DNA of 64,000 nucleotides from Tetrastigma voinierianum (lineage: Eukaryota > Streptophyta > Magnoliopsida > Vitales > Vitaceae), in the NCBI GenBank assembly GCA_016808115.1, contig JAEQBH010004667.1:414501-478500 (forward strand), read 5' to 3'. Numbering within the stretch: the first letter of the stretch is position 1; each line of letters opens with the position of its first letter. Below the pieces are notes generated by a model that saw only the letters and a list, made by a program, of their open reading frames with translations, was not told the origin of the DNA and made no database searches. Shown here in pieces: positions 10,983 to 22,502 of this stretch. The translations under genes were made by a program, and so were the position numbers.

Positions 10983-12964
10983 TATAAGACGAAATTCGAT
11001 TTAGGAAAATGGCAAATCTCGTAATTGATTCTGAAGTGTAATTCGGTTAAAAATACGTAATTTATTCTCTACATCTCGGATGACAAAATGGATTATTACC
11101 GTTGGAATCGATCTCGCGAAATCTAGCTATGCGTAAAAATTTCGTCGGTCAGACGATCCCGAATTTACACGTTTTTCGAGGCATCGCGGTTCGGGTATCG
11201 TAAAACAATTTTCGATGCGACGAAAGTCACATATAACACGCACTCATGGGCCATAAGTGGTATGAGTAGAGAAATGATGGAAATGGACGGCCGAGATAGT
11301 GCCGAATGTCAAAACTGGGAAATGAAGGGACGTAATGGTCATTATGGAATTTGATTTAAGTCACTAAAAGACGAAATTGTAAATAATGCTCTTCTTCTCG
11401 AATTGAAATAAAGCAAGCTAGTGAAGTGAGAAGCAGGAAATCGGCAGTGGGCATGGAGAATGGATTCTAGTGAGAGAAGATCGAACTTCTCTCTAAAATA
11501 TTGGGCGATCCGACCGTCGGCGGTCTTCGGAATGAAGGAAAAGCTGGCTACACGCGGGAGAGGGCTTCACGTAGATGCCGGTTGGGAGTTTAGACAAACT
11601 CCTGGGTAGGGATTTCTCCTATGGGTTTATTCATTCTTTAAGTACTTTTCGTGTTTGAAATTTGAATGAGGCCGTGAGGCAGTTGATCGATCTGAGCTTG
11701 GGATAGAGATTATTTGGAAATTTTTTAGAAATTTTTCGATCAGTATTGTCAGAGTGATATGGGGTGCTAAATTCATAGAATTATGAAATGAATTGTATTG
11801 TGATAGCATAGGATCGGAAATGGCCGTGGCAGGGTTCACTAAATTGGTAGATGATTTGTGAATTTCTGGGAATAGTAACCGAGGGTTTCACTATTCCCGA
11901 AACAGTGTTCTCAAAATAATTTTTTGCGAATTAATATGTTTGGTCGAGTAATTCAAGTAGAATTGCTCGTGTTTGATTATTAGCCCAAGTGAGCTAATTT
12001 TGATGTATGAAATGAGAATTTACATGACGCAGGTGTGTGAATTGAATTTTGTAAATATATGCATGTTTATATATTTGCATGTGATTAGGTTGTATTGGAA
12101 TTGGCATACATGCATTCCATATGCCTTTGGAACACCCTAGGACTATAGGAGTGAGTGCATGAGATGAGTCTAGAAAATGGTTGGGTTAATCTAAAAATAT
12201 AATTATCGGAGGGTAGTCCAAATTAAAAAAATATCGATCGTCGGAGACTGACGATTGATATTCATTGGAGGGTAGTCCATAAACAAATAATATATCAATC
12301 GTCGGAGGCGGCCCAATTGATATATATGCCCGGAGGTTGTCCACTAACAAGACAATAATTCTCATACGAGGCTTAGAGCGAGTGTGAGAGAAATTCGGGA
12401 GATCAGTTGAGGTCGTATGAACATTTAGTAGGATCGTATTTTCAGATCTTGTGTTGACATTGACGTTCTTGTTGCCAGGTGGAGTAGTGACAGGGTGATT
12501 CCACTACTGAGCATTTGCTCACCTTGTCGAAGGATATTATTTTACAGGTACAGGGAGCGTGCGAGGGGACGGCTTGTCCTAGGGATTGAGGATTAGAAGA
12601 AAGCCGGGTTGTGGCTTTGGTTGATGATATATACATGTATTGAAATGTCTAATTTTAATATATGTATTGTATAAGAGTGAAATATTGTAACTCTTGTAAC
12701 TATTTGGTATATAGTTGGATTCATAGTTAGTATGTATTATGAGTATCGTTTGTGGGCCCAAGTGGCCGTATTACTCATGTGATTGGATATATTGGATATA
12801 TTGCACTGTTTGGGACAGGTATATGCAGGTTTTGTATTTGGGTAGAGCTCCCCGTACAAAGGAGACTCTGCCCGATTTTCGTGAGAAATGTCGGGTCGGC
12901 GTTCGCGGGAATGTTCACGCGAGTTGGCGGGTAGATCAAGCGGTTCCCGGTTTGGGGCGTCACA
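10983..12964 (+). mobile_element. 3' LTR of element B
   Basis: 1982 bp, colinear with the 5' LTR, ending gcgtcaca. It lacks the tandem duplication seen at the 5' side, so the duplication arose after insertion or was not copied. The target duplication ccctt follows at 12965. Confidence 0.88.
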
Positions 12965-13101
12965 CCCTTGACTTTTGTATAAATTCCGGGTTTTTGCTTA
13001 TTTTATTTTAGCCTTATTTTATTCCGAAAAAATATACTTTTACCTTTTATTATACCCTAAACATTTTATAAAACTGTCACGGTATAATTTGGGGTGTTAC
13101 A
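12965..13101 (-). mobile_element. 3' LTR of element A, proximal part
   Basis: Corresponds to about 18343-18479 of the 5' LTR (gacttttgtataaatt, gccttattttattccg, and the terminus gtgttaca). It begins with the second copy of ccctt left by element B. It overlaps the end of the chromodomain frame (13077-13262), so pol runs a short way into the LTR or has lost its stop. Confidence 0.85.
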
Positions 13102-13122
13102 ACTCTCCCCCCCTTTAAAAGA
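13102..13122 (-). other. Polypurine tract of element A
   Basis: On the minus strand this reads cttttaaaggggggg then agagt, directly before the LTR start tgtaacacccc. Its position fixes the direction of A. Confidence 0.7.
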
Positions 13123-13124
13123 AT

Positions 13125-13262
13125 TACGTCCTCGAAATTCATACCTGATTCGAAGAGTTGCGGATACTGTACTCTCATAGTTGCTTCTGGCTCCCACATA
13201 GCTTCTTCTCTGTCATGGTGTTGCCAGAGCACTTTCATTAATGGTACTTGTTTGTTCCGCAA
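13125..13262 (-). pseudogene. Chromodomain of element A
   Basis: A minus-strand frame encodes VPLMKVLWQHHDREEAMWEP, then an acidic to aromatic ending around YPQLF. This is the plant chromovirus chromodomain pattern with its W, EA.WE and YP.LF landmarks. Chromodomains bind modified histone tails and are thought to guide integration to heterochromatin. It lies just upstream of the purine tract, as expected. The frame is separated from the integrase by a stop or frameshift near 13270-13305. Confidence 0.75.
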
Positions 13263-13307
13263 TTATTTCACCTCTCTAGCAAAAATTGCCTTTGGCTCCT
13301 CATCATA

Positions 13308-14405
13308 TTACAAATCCTCCTGTACTTGGATCTCTAGCACTTGTAGTATGTGCGACTCATCAGAGCAGTATCTCCGAAGCATCGACACATGAAACACATC
13401 GCGTAATTTGGCCAACTCCAGAGGGAGTGCCAATCGATAAGCCACAGGACCAACACGTTCTAGAATCTCATATGGCCCTATGAACCTTAGATTCAACTTG
13501 CCTTTCTGACCAAACCGTAGAATTTGCCTCCATAGCGATACTTTTAAGAAGACTTTGTCTCCCACTTCATATTCAATATCTCTCTTTTTCAAATCGGCAT
13601 ATGACTTTTATTGGTCACTAGCCGCCTTTAACCTCTGCCGAACAATTTGTACTTTCCCTTCTGTAACTTTTACTATGTCTGGACCAATCATCTTGTACTC
13701 ATTCAACTTTGTCCAACATACCGGAGTTCTAAATCTCTGTCTAGATAAAGCTTCATACAGTGCCATGCCAATGCTTGACTGAAAACTATTGTTATAGGCA
13801 AATTCCATGAGTGGAATATACCTATCCCAACTTCCAGTGAATTCCATTACACATCCCCAAAGCATATCTTCGAGCACATGAATCAATCTCTCGGATTGTC
13901 CATCTATCTGCGGATGAAATGCTGTACTGAAATTCAGCCTAGTTCCTAAAGCTGACTGTAGTTCCTTCCAGAATCTCGATGTAAAACGCGGATCTCTATT
14001 CGACACAATAGACAAAGGTACACCATGCAATCGCACAATCTCATTCACATATAACTTAACTAGTCGATCCATAGAATAATCAATCCTAACTAGTATAAAA
14101 TGGGTCGACTTTGTGAGCCTATCCACAATCACCCAAACAGAGTCATGTTTTTGTTGCGTGAGGGGAAAACCCAATACAAAATCCATGGTAATGTTATCCC
14201 ACTTACATTGAGGAATTGGAAGGGGATTTAACAGACCTGTTGGAACTTGGTGCTCAGCTTTGACTTGCTGACACATCAAACATTTAGACACATACTCTAT
14301 CACATCTCTTTTCATTCCTTTCCACCAATAATGTTGTTTCAAATCCTGGTACATCTTATTACCTCTAGGATGCATAGCAGTAATCTGCAGTAATATGAGC
14401 TTCAA
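13308..14405 (-). pseudogene. Integrase of element A
   Basis: Two minus-strand frames, 13608-14405 (265 codons) and 13308-13592 (94 codons), cover nearly all of integrase with one break between them near 13600. The first has the zinc-binding C-x2-C (KCLMCQQVKAEH) and the catalytic core. The core's two Asp lie in ITMDFVLG and SNRDPRFTS, and its Glu in DGQSERLIHVLE. It also has the MEFAYNNS block. The second holds EVGDKVFLKV, RFIGPYEILERVG and VFHVSMLRRY. The catalytic D, D and E are all kept, so this is the best preserved gene of A. Integrase would join element cDNA into host DNA. Confidence 0.85.
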
Positions 14406-15094
14406 ATGACAACTTTTTCTTTAGCTCTTTATCATCGACACATAGTGTCTTAAGTAAAACTTCGACTTCTTTCTTGAAAAATCAGTCTTATCACCATCTC
14501 TAACCATTTGTACCTTTTTTTGCATCTCTACATCATTTTTCTGAGCATCTATAATCATTTTCTTTAACCCAGGCTGTGCTTGTAATTGAGCTAATATAGC
14601 TCCATCATCTGCTAATCTCCATTCACTGTGTTGAAGGGATATTACTACCCTTTGTCTTTACGCCCAAGCATGCTACCACATTAGCTTTTTCGAAGTGGTA
14701 ATCTATTATACAATCATAATCTTTAAATAGCTCTAACTCCTCCGTCTCAAGGTAATTCTTTACGGTGAGCAGATGCTTGAGACTCTCTTGTGATACGTAT
14801 AAATTCTACACTTTTCCCCATATAAGTAGTGTCATGTGTGCCAAGCAAACACTACATGACCAACTCTAGGTCATGAGTGGGATAATTTTGTTGATGTGGC
14901 TTCAACTACATGGATGCATATGCCACAACTTTACCATCTTGCTTTAACATGTATCCCAAACCAATGCCTGAAGTATCACTGTATAAGGTGTACTCTTTTC
15001 CCGAGGTAGGCTACATCAATACTGGTGCTTCAACCAGCATATCTTTCAACTATTCAAAACTATTTTGACATTTGTCTATCCACTCAAACTTTAC
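14406..15094 (-). pseudogene. RNase H region of element A, broken
   Basis: Without a long frame, the minus strand still reads parts of RNase H. SDTSGIGLGYMLKQDGKV is at about 14930-14985, followed by the HDLEL-like block. A shifted YHFEKANVVA end lies near 14670-14710. Frameshifts separate them. RNase H would remove the RNA template. Confidence 0.6.
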
Positions 15095-15871
15095 TCATTT
15101 CCTGAGTAATTTGGTGAGTGGCGAAGCTATGATAGAGAATCCCTTTACAAATCTTCTATAATATCCTGCTAGGCCCAAGAAACTTCTCACTTCTATTACA
15201 CTTTGGGGCGGTTTCCAATTCACCACAGCTTCAAACTTAGCAGGATCAACTCTTATACCCTTAGCAGACACAATATGGCCTAGGAATGAAACTTCCTTTA
15301 GCCAAAAATCACATTTGCTGAGTTTAGCATACAACTTTTTTTCTCTCAAAGTCTGTAGAACTATTTTCAAATGTTGCTCATGCTGTTGCTCATTTTTGGA
15401 ATATACCAATATGTCATCAATAAAGACAACAACAAACCGATCTAAATATGGTCGAAACACCCTATTCATCAAGTCCATAAATGTTGTCGGTGCATTAGTC
15501 AACCCAAATGGCATTACCAAGAACTCATAATGGCCATATCGGGTTTTAAATGCAATCTTCGACACATCGACATCTTTCACTCTTAACTGATAATACCCTG
15601 ATCGCAGGTCTATCTTCGAAAAGACACCCACTCCTTTCAACTGATCAAATAGATCTTCAATTCTCGGCAATGGGTACTTGTTCTTAACTGTCACTTTGTT
15701 GATATGCCGATAATCGATGCACATCAGTAGAGTGCCATCTTTCTTTTTCACGAACAAAACAAGTGCACCCCAAGGTGAGACACTGGGTCGAATAAACCCC
15801 TTATCTAGTAGCTCTTGCAATTGACTCTTTAACTCTTTCAGCTCCATTGGAACCATCACATGCGATGCCAC
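15095..15871 (-). pseudogene. Reverse transcriptase of element A
   Basis: A single minus-strand frame of 258 codons covers most of RT. It includes ELKSQLQELLDKGFIRPS, SPWGALVLFVKKKDGT, the CIDYRHINKVT motif, DLRSGYYQLRV, FGLTNAPTTFMDLMN and the active-site motif FIDDILVYS. It ends with SFLGLAGYYRRFV. Both Asp of the active pair (FIDDI) are present. The frame is open at its start and stops at 15095, just before RNase H. Confidence 0.88.
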
Positions 15872-16035
15872 TACTAGACGCAGGGGTTGTTCACAGTATA
15901 ATTCTATGGCTAAAAGTCCACCTCCCTCTCAGTGGAATGCACAGTAACTCTTCGAGAATACATCGCAAATTCCTTACTACTAGAATCTTTTCTACATCAA
16001 CTTGGCCTCTCTTGGAGTCATTATCACAGCAGGTC

Positions 16036-16242
16036 TCATATTCTTTTAGCATAAATCTCTGCTTTGCATGGAGGAATCACATTGGACAATGCACTTGATC
16101 CAATGCCTTGCACTATCACATCAGTCTGGTAAGCACATCTCAACACTACTGTCTTTTTACCACAATCAACGATAGCTCGGTGCTTAGACAACCAATCCAT
16201 TCCCAGAATCAAGTCAAACTCTCTGAATGGTAAGGTTATCAA
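16036..16242 (-). pseudogene. Protease C-terminal part of element A
   Basis: The minus-strand frame reads FDLILGMDWLSKHRAIVDCG, the standard second half of the Ty3/gypsy protease. The DSG active-site segment upstream (about 16350-16560) is broken. A gap of about 160 bases full of stops separates it from RT. Confidence 0.75.
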
Positions 16243-17700
16243 ATCAATGGGAAACTCTCTTGTTTGTATAACAATGGAAGTTTACGTATACCTTGTTACA
16301 CGATCACGTGCCTAATGGGTAGTCACATGCATGCAATATGCTAATTGTTCCACTACTGGTATCTTATCAAATACATCTTATCAAATACATGTTCGTGCAT
16401 TACATATGAATGTCGGTAGAACGAGGTGATTAATGCATTCATTTTCAATATGTCGAATAGAGAAAATATACTAGCAATCCTTGGAGCATCGATCCTCATG
16501 AACCCCTTCATAACGCTTAATGCACCGTGTGTGTGATGTGTGGCGTAGGATGATCTCTTAACATCTCGACAGCTGTACACTCCTCGTCTCTATCTTGAAG
16601 GCTCTGGCCCCTCGATCTCTACCTCGGTCGACGGTGGTACCACGAGTTGCTCCCTCACTAGCATTTACTCTGGGGATCTACATTGTCCCTTGACTCTTGG
16701 ACAATATTCCATAAAATATTCGGTGCTTCCACATCGAAGCGTCCTCCACATCAACGATCTACAAGAGCCCCGGGTATTTGTCGTGGCAGTGAAGGCACTC
16801 TGGGAATTTCTCACACTGTCGGTGAAGCACCTTTACACATGGTGGCACATTGAACCCTTACCTACCTGCCACGTAGCGGAACTATAATCTGAAGTTGAAG
16901 TTTGGGGAGACTCTAAGCTCTTTTCCCCGAGGAAGACGAAGCTCCTCTAGAAAACTTCTTCTTTTGAGATTTTTCTTTGTTTCTCGTTTCTCGTTTCTAG
17001 TCTCTCTATTTTCATTCTTGACTTGGACAGTGGTAGTAATCCAGTTGGAGAAAGTCACTTTGTGCCCAGTCTCTTGATGGAATCATGCACTCCATCCTCA
17101 ATTACTGGAAATGCCTTAGTGAGGACCCGACTCAGGTCGTACTTCTTCAGGGCAGATAGATTCTTTCTCATATTTAGCCACCAAGCCAGAGTTCCTTTAC
17201 TTCAAATTAAGAAGCACTTCCCTTGGACTCTCACAATACATATCGGTAACATGCTTTACCTTTGAACTCTTGGACAAAGAACTCCCAAGTCATGGGTTTG
17301 GAATCCTTGAACTTAGCGCTAGTTTCCACCCGATCATATCCCCAACTGTAATGGTGAGATTGCACATGATCTTTCACGATCAGGAGGCGCATCTCTTTGC
17401 TGATATTCTTTGTAGCTTTTCTAACCAAAATTCCGCTTTTTCGTACTCTTCCATGTTCGTCCCATGGAATTCCTTAGCCCCATGTCTTCTTACCATGTCT
17501 ATTAGGGCTTTTGGAGCTGTTAATCTTTCTAATACATGAGTCATATCTTTGAGATATCATAGTAGCCTTCATTTGGCTCAGTAGGAACCAGCTCTCACTT
17601 ATGGCCAGTTCAAAGGGGTCAAAGCCGGTAATCCCTGCTCTCCAGGGTTAACACTCTCAGCTGCTTCTTTAGTTGGATTTGGAGGCAAGGACATCAACAT
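16243..17700 (-). pseudogene. Gag and 5' part of protease, element A
   Basis: Only pieces are readable. A minus-strand frame at 17231-17428 gives SKPMTWEFFVQEFKGK, the capsid W..F...F motif. Stretches near 16700-16900 could be the basic and zinc-knuckle end, but no intact C-x2-C-x4-H-x4-C is seen. Many stops and frameshifts. Gag start is not identifiable; it should lie near 17700. Confidence 0.5.
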
Positions 17701-17789
17701 CAGGTCAACACATAACTAAACACATGCTTTTCTATCATATACTCTATTCTAGAGCCACCTAAACCTAGGCTCTTCCAGAAACGCCTAAA

Positions 17790-17808
17790 CCTAGGCTCTT
17801 ATACCACT
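17790..17808 (-). other. Primer binding site of element A
   Basis: The minus strand reads tggtataagagcctagg shortly after the 5' LTR end. It is one base off tggtatcagagcc, the site for initiator Met-tRNA. A near-repeat of the neighbouring word (aaacctaggctctt) occurs at 17760-17800. Confidence 0.6.
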
Positions 17809-17814
17809 TAATTA

Positions 17815-18479
17815 TGACGCCCCCGGTTGGGGCTTTGATATCACTTAATTGCTTGACACTGCTTCTGCGGTGCGACGTTAGCGGTCGAGGCAGAGATCGA
17901 GGATGCATTGATAACTATAACTTTATAACCTAGTCATTCATATAATGTTAAACATTTAACTTGTATTATATTATGTAGCAATGGATTACAAAATATATAC
18001 AAGCTCCATAGATGGAAATGTTCAATATTTACACTATTGACATTGTTCTGAAACAAGCACATATCTGAAAATAGACGAAAGGTCTTAGGTGAGCACTAGT
18101 GATGTGTGGCCTTTATTTGTTGATCACGGATTGTCTGTCCCAAAAAGACCAAATGTGAGATATTTTGATTCCAAAATAAGGCCAAGGCTCGCCTTTACAT
18201 TTTTTGCATTCTTTTCCCATTTTTGCATTTAGTCCTTCAACTCTCACCTATTTGCAAATCAACTCTTTATCTTATTTTCACTTTAACATATAATCTTATT
18301 AGATTATGGCTATCATCCTAAATTGGTAATTTACCAATTTACCCTTGACTTTTGTATAAATTTCGAGTTTTTGCTTCTTTTTTTTTAGCCTTATTTTATT
18401 CCGAAAAAATATACTTTTTACCTTTTATTATACCCTAAACATTTTATAAAATTGTTAGGGTATAATTTGGGATGTTACA
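17815..18479 (-). mobile_element. 5' LTR of element A
   Basis: 665 bp with termini tgacgccc and tgttaca (plus-strand reading). It is complete and aligns with the two-part 3' LTR. The host word ccttg at 18480 follows. Confidence 0.85.
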
Positions 18480-19116
18480 CCTTGAGTAGTGGCAAAAAAC
18501 TTGAGGAGCCAAAAAGAGTAGAGGTGGATGCCAAGAGCTAGATGAGCTAGTATAGAAAGAAAAGGAGTCAACTTCTTCGGAACCAGAAGAGAGGAAAAGG
18601 AAGTTGAGAAGACGAGTTCGGGGATGACCCCTTGGAGCAATGTGCATGAAAAGCTAGAAAGTAAGAAGATGCCTTATATATTAGAAGTGAATGAAATCAC
18701 ATTGGTATTGAATGAGAATGAGAAAGCCTTCATTGTGGAGAAAGCCCATAAAATCTTTGAAGACCTAGTGCTCAAACAGTTACATGAGCACTGTTATCCC
18801 TGCATGGCGAAAAAAATCATCATCCAACTCAAGCTTAGTAATGTTTTTTCTTTCCCTTTTCATTTTTCAGTTAGCTTTGAGTTTAGCTGATGACTTTCTT
18901 TCTTATCTATTTGTTTATTTGTGCTTATGGTAGTACTGAGGTTAAAAGTTGGTTTTGGAGGTGAAAACCCTTGAAAAATAGATGATCAAATTGTCTAAGA
19001 GGCTCAAAGAATCAAGAAGAGAAAGCCATGGTTGTTTTGGAGAATTCTCGGTCACGCTAAGATGTGACCATTGCATGCCACCACGACGTGAACTTCAAAG
19101 TCATGGACAATGAGGG
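18480..19116 (+). pseudogene. Element H resumes: gag motif and pol tail
   Basis: The first codons after A read LSSGKKLEEPKRVEVDAKS, the Athila gag motif (T)LRSGK. The preceding residues GIT lie at 2450-2458, so A split one gene in frame. A 88-codon frame (18624-18890) has no family I can name. Near 19080-19110 HDVNFKVMDNEG resembles the FKVNGQRLK end of Athila pol. If so, protease, RT and most of integrase are deleted, because only about 600 bp separates gag from the pol end. Solo LTR D interrupts at 19117. Confidence 0.5.
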
Positions 19117-21204
19117 TGTAAGACCCGAGAAAATTCCAATTTCTGAAAAAATGGCAAAATCGTAATTTCGGTCAAAAAAATCCGAAATTTATTCTCTAGA
19201 TCTCGGATGACGAAACGGATTTAACCGTTGGAATCGTCTCACGAAATCTAGCTACCACATCGTAATTTCTCGGGCCGACCCGGTGACAACGGAGCTGACA
19301 TGTTTTTCGAGGCATCAAGTTTCGGGGTGCCGTGAACGATACGTGATGTGACGCAGTTTCACTTATAACATGTACTAATGTTACTTATGTGGCATGAGTA
19401 GAGAAATGATGGAAATGGGCGGCCGAGATAGTGTCAAGTGTCAAAACTGGGGAAAGAAGGGACATAGATGTCATTTATAACTTTTAAATGATAAAAAGAC
19501 GACTCTACTTGGAATTAGGGTGGTCTTATCTCTCTCAAAATGGAGCCAAAAACGTGAGGGGCTGGAATTTTTGACAATAGGCATGAAAATGGTGTTTTAG
19601 AGAGAGAGAGAGAGAGAGAGACTTCTCTAGATTTACGGGCGATCCGACCGTCGAAAGTTTTCGGAGCAAGAAGGAAAGTTGTTCTACGCGGCGAGGCCTA
19701 CTCACAGGTTCTTAAGGAGTTTCACAACTCCGTGAGGGGATTTGTCCTACTGGGTTTTACACTTTATTTAAATGTTTTGCATGTTTTGATTGGCTGAGGC
19801 CGTGAGGCGCGGATCGGTCCTAAATCTTGGAACCGTGTTGTTGTAAATTTTGAAACCAAATGGATAGTCGTGGCAAGTGGGTGGACTATCTGGGCTGCTA
19901 TGGTGGGTTTTATGGAATAAATCGTGTTTTGTGTATGGAGGCCTGAATGGACATGGAAATTCGACCCACCAAGAAACCCATGGAGGAGAGGGCTGCCCGT
20001 GGACAAATTACTGTTTGTTGGGGATCAGAAACCGGGGCCTCAAGTATGAAATGGACCATAAATGTCCATGTGTTTTGGCATTAAATTGTTCTGATGTGAG
20101 TGACTTGAGTTGATTAATTAAAGAAATTAATTGCTATCGTTTGATATAATATGATGCCATAATTGTATAGAATATACTGTGGGTGTGGCCATTGAAACGG
20201 AATTGTGCTTAGCTTAAGTGAGCAAATTTTTAAGTGATGGTTGATATTGTTGAATTACACGTATAATCAGAATGATGATATATATAATTGATTTTATTGT
20301 ATATATTGTGTGAAATGGCATAATGCATTTACATGAGACCTGGTAGTCTAGAAATTAGGTGAGTGACATGAAAATTGGAAAGAAAAACGAAAAACGCTTT
20401 TGGAAAGGAATTTCACAAGATGAATTTCAGAGAATGGGAATGAGACTAGCCCAACAAATCATTTCTCGATTTGTACTCATGACTGTTTCTGGGCGTTCTC
20501 CAACACATTCGCCTTGGAAGGGTAGTCCCATATTTTTACCGATACTTCAGTAGTATAGTTTCAAAACAACAAGAATTGCTTTGAAAAGATGTTTTCATGG
20601 CTTAGGCAAGTGTGATGAAATGCGAGAACTCGCGGGACAAGTAATGGTCATTTAGACATTCAAGCAGGATCATGAATTTTCTTGAATGTGTGTTTACTTC
20701 TGAGCATTGCATATGCACTTAGGGTGGGAGAGTAACCCACTTAGGTGATTCCACTACTGAGCATTAGCTCACCCCTCGTCGAGGAATTCATATTATTTCA
20801 AGTACAGGAGCGACGAGAGACTCGCTCATCATGCAGGACCGCTTTTAGAAGAAAGCCTGGGTCAGGTTTTGGTAGTAGCTTATATACATGTTAGAATTAT
20901 ACAAATTTTAATATATGTTGTATAAGAGTAGATGTACTAATCCTTGAACCATGTGGTATATATTTTGGTTGGGATAATATTGTTGTGAGCATTAATGCAG
21001 GCCCATGGGCCATTTTACTCAATATAATCAGATATGAGACCCTGTGTGGTCAGGTCGTTTCAAATGTGTTTTGTATCGGGGCAGAGCTCCTCATACAAAG
21101 GAGACTCCACTCGATTCGTGAGAGGTGCCCAAGTCAACCAACATTCACGAGTATTCCGCGGGTTGACGTGGTTGTCAACGGACCCTGTGCTCTCGGGGCT
21201 CACG
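19117..21204 (+). mobile_element. Solo LTR D, family of B and C
   Basis: Starts tgtaagacccgagaaaattc and ends gctcacg. It is about 2.09 kb and colinear with the B LTRs (gatctcggatgacgaaacgg, gatccgaccgtcg, hairpin gagcattagctc at 20759-20770). The flanking words are gaggg on the left and caggg on the right, one mismatch. No internal region, purine tract or primer site accompanies it, so it is what remains after LTR-LTR recombination. It preserves the intact terminus that element B has lost. Confidence 0.8.
19599..19621. repeat. AG dinucleotide microsatellite
   Basis: About eleven AG units inside solo LTR D. The equivalent place in the B LTRs has only gagaga-like words. Confidence 0.9.
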
Positions 21205-22502
21205 CAGGGAGAGTCTCAGTCACATGCCATGGCATGGAGTCGGTTTTTTTTCCCTTTATCCTCCCAACTATTCATAGGGAAGTTTTCTTTGTGTTCGTCT
21301 TCTTATTGTTTCATATTAAGGGCAATGTTTATTTCAAGTTTGGGGGGTAAATTCACTTGTTAGGACTAGCTTTTGTATCCATTTGCCTGTTTAGTTATCA
21401 CTTTAGTTGCTTAGTTGTTGATTGCGTGCATTTTTCTCTCCATCTTTTGTTTGTTTTGAGTCATATATGAGTAGAGTTGATGTCAAGTTAACTGTTTTGA
21501 GAATGCATTAGTATTGTGCTTCAAAATATTTTTTAGTCAAAATTGGAATGTCTTTGCGTTTGTTTGATCTAGGACTTGAGTGCAACTAGTGGTTGTGGGA
21601 GACTTCTCTTGAATAGCCCCATTGTCTCTCAAGAAATCATTTTTTAATGGAACTCTAATTACACACACTAGATCTCTTTCATATACTTTGGAACCAACTC
21701 ATCTTCTAATGATATGTGTTTCAAGATGACTTTTATATTTATGAGACACCTTCTAAAAAAGGGCTAATGGGCCCCACCTATACAGAAACAAAAGAAAGAA
21801 AAAAACAAAAAGAAAATGAGAAAAAGAAAAGAAGAATAAAGTAAGTTGACTCAATCAAAATCCTAAGCATAGTTCGAGAGACCTTTCAAAGCCTAATGCC
21901 CTAAGCCAACTGGTTGAGAGTCATTGACTTCACTGCTCGTTACATGAGACAGAAGATGGGTTAATTTCATAAGTGCTTTGGTTTTTTTTAGTAAAGTTGT
22001 TCGGGGTGAAGTTCAAGGGGGAACGAATTTTCCAAATGCCCTAACCAATCAATAGGAGTCATTAATGAATCCCTGATACATGGACGCTCTTCTAGAAATT
22101 CTTAGCATTTCATCCTAACATTTAGTTTTAGTTTTTGAATAAAAAGGTGGGTTCTCAGCCTGTTTAAGTTCTTATTTATTAAAAGAGTTTGCTTGAGGAG
22201 TATTTTGGAACCTTTGTATATGTTTGAGATCTAAGCATCATTTTCACCGAGTTCCTTTAGGAAAGATCTATTGAGGGCTGAGGGTAAGCTTGCCTTGATC
22301 ACCATAATATCGGATGCCTCGTCCTTTAGAGATTATAAATGTTTTGGGATCCCAACTATAATAATATGTTTTCTTAGAACTTTTTCCATGTTTTCTCTTA
22401 ACTAGTTGCTAGCACTTTTCTCAACTCATATCTATCTTGGTGCCTTATTCTTTTGTGTCTCTTTCCTTTGCTTAAGGGCAAGTAAAGAGCTAAGTTTAGG
22501 GG
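21205..22502 (+). mobile_element. 3' untranslated region of element H
   Basis: No gene. It has two Athila-type purine tracts: caagtttggggggt at 21336-21349 and aagtttaggggtgtgatg at 22493-22510. Between them is an A/AG-rich run (21780-21840) typical of Athila 3' regions. The short frames here have no recognisable content. An envelope-like gene, carried by some Athila elements, is not visible. Confidence 0.6.

Larger units (their letters stand above)
3009..12964 (+). mobile_element. Chromovirus-type Ty3/gypsy element B, full length but degraded
   Basis: A 9956 bp element bounded by direct LTRs (3009-5020 and 10983-12964). It is flanked by a perfect 5 bp duplication ccctt (3004-3008 and 12965-12969). 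LTR ends are tataagac (a decayed tgtaagac) and gcgtcaca. A purine tract lies next to the 3' LTR and a Met-tRNA type primer site lies after the 5' LTR. The coding part is heavily broken and its domains are out of order. A tandem duplication of about 1.05 kb enlarges the 5' end. Solo LTR D and element C belong to the same family. Confidence 0.9.
2460..18479 (-). mobile_element. Chromovirus-type Ty3/gypsy element A, split by B
   Basis: Element A reads right to left: 5' LTR 17815-18479, primer site about 17790-17808, gag, protease, RT, RNase H, integrase, chromodomain, purine tract 13102-13122, then the 3' LTR. The 3' LTR is split into 12965-13101 and 2460-3008 by element B. Removing B gives a 3' LTR of about 681 bp against 665 bp for the 5' LTR. 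A sits inside the gag of H. The host word ccttg follows its right end, and an eroded ctg precedes its left end. Without B the element is about 6.1 kb. Its chromodomain places it among the plant chromoviruses; the clade is not certain. Confidence 0.85.
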
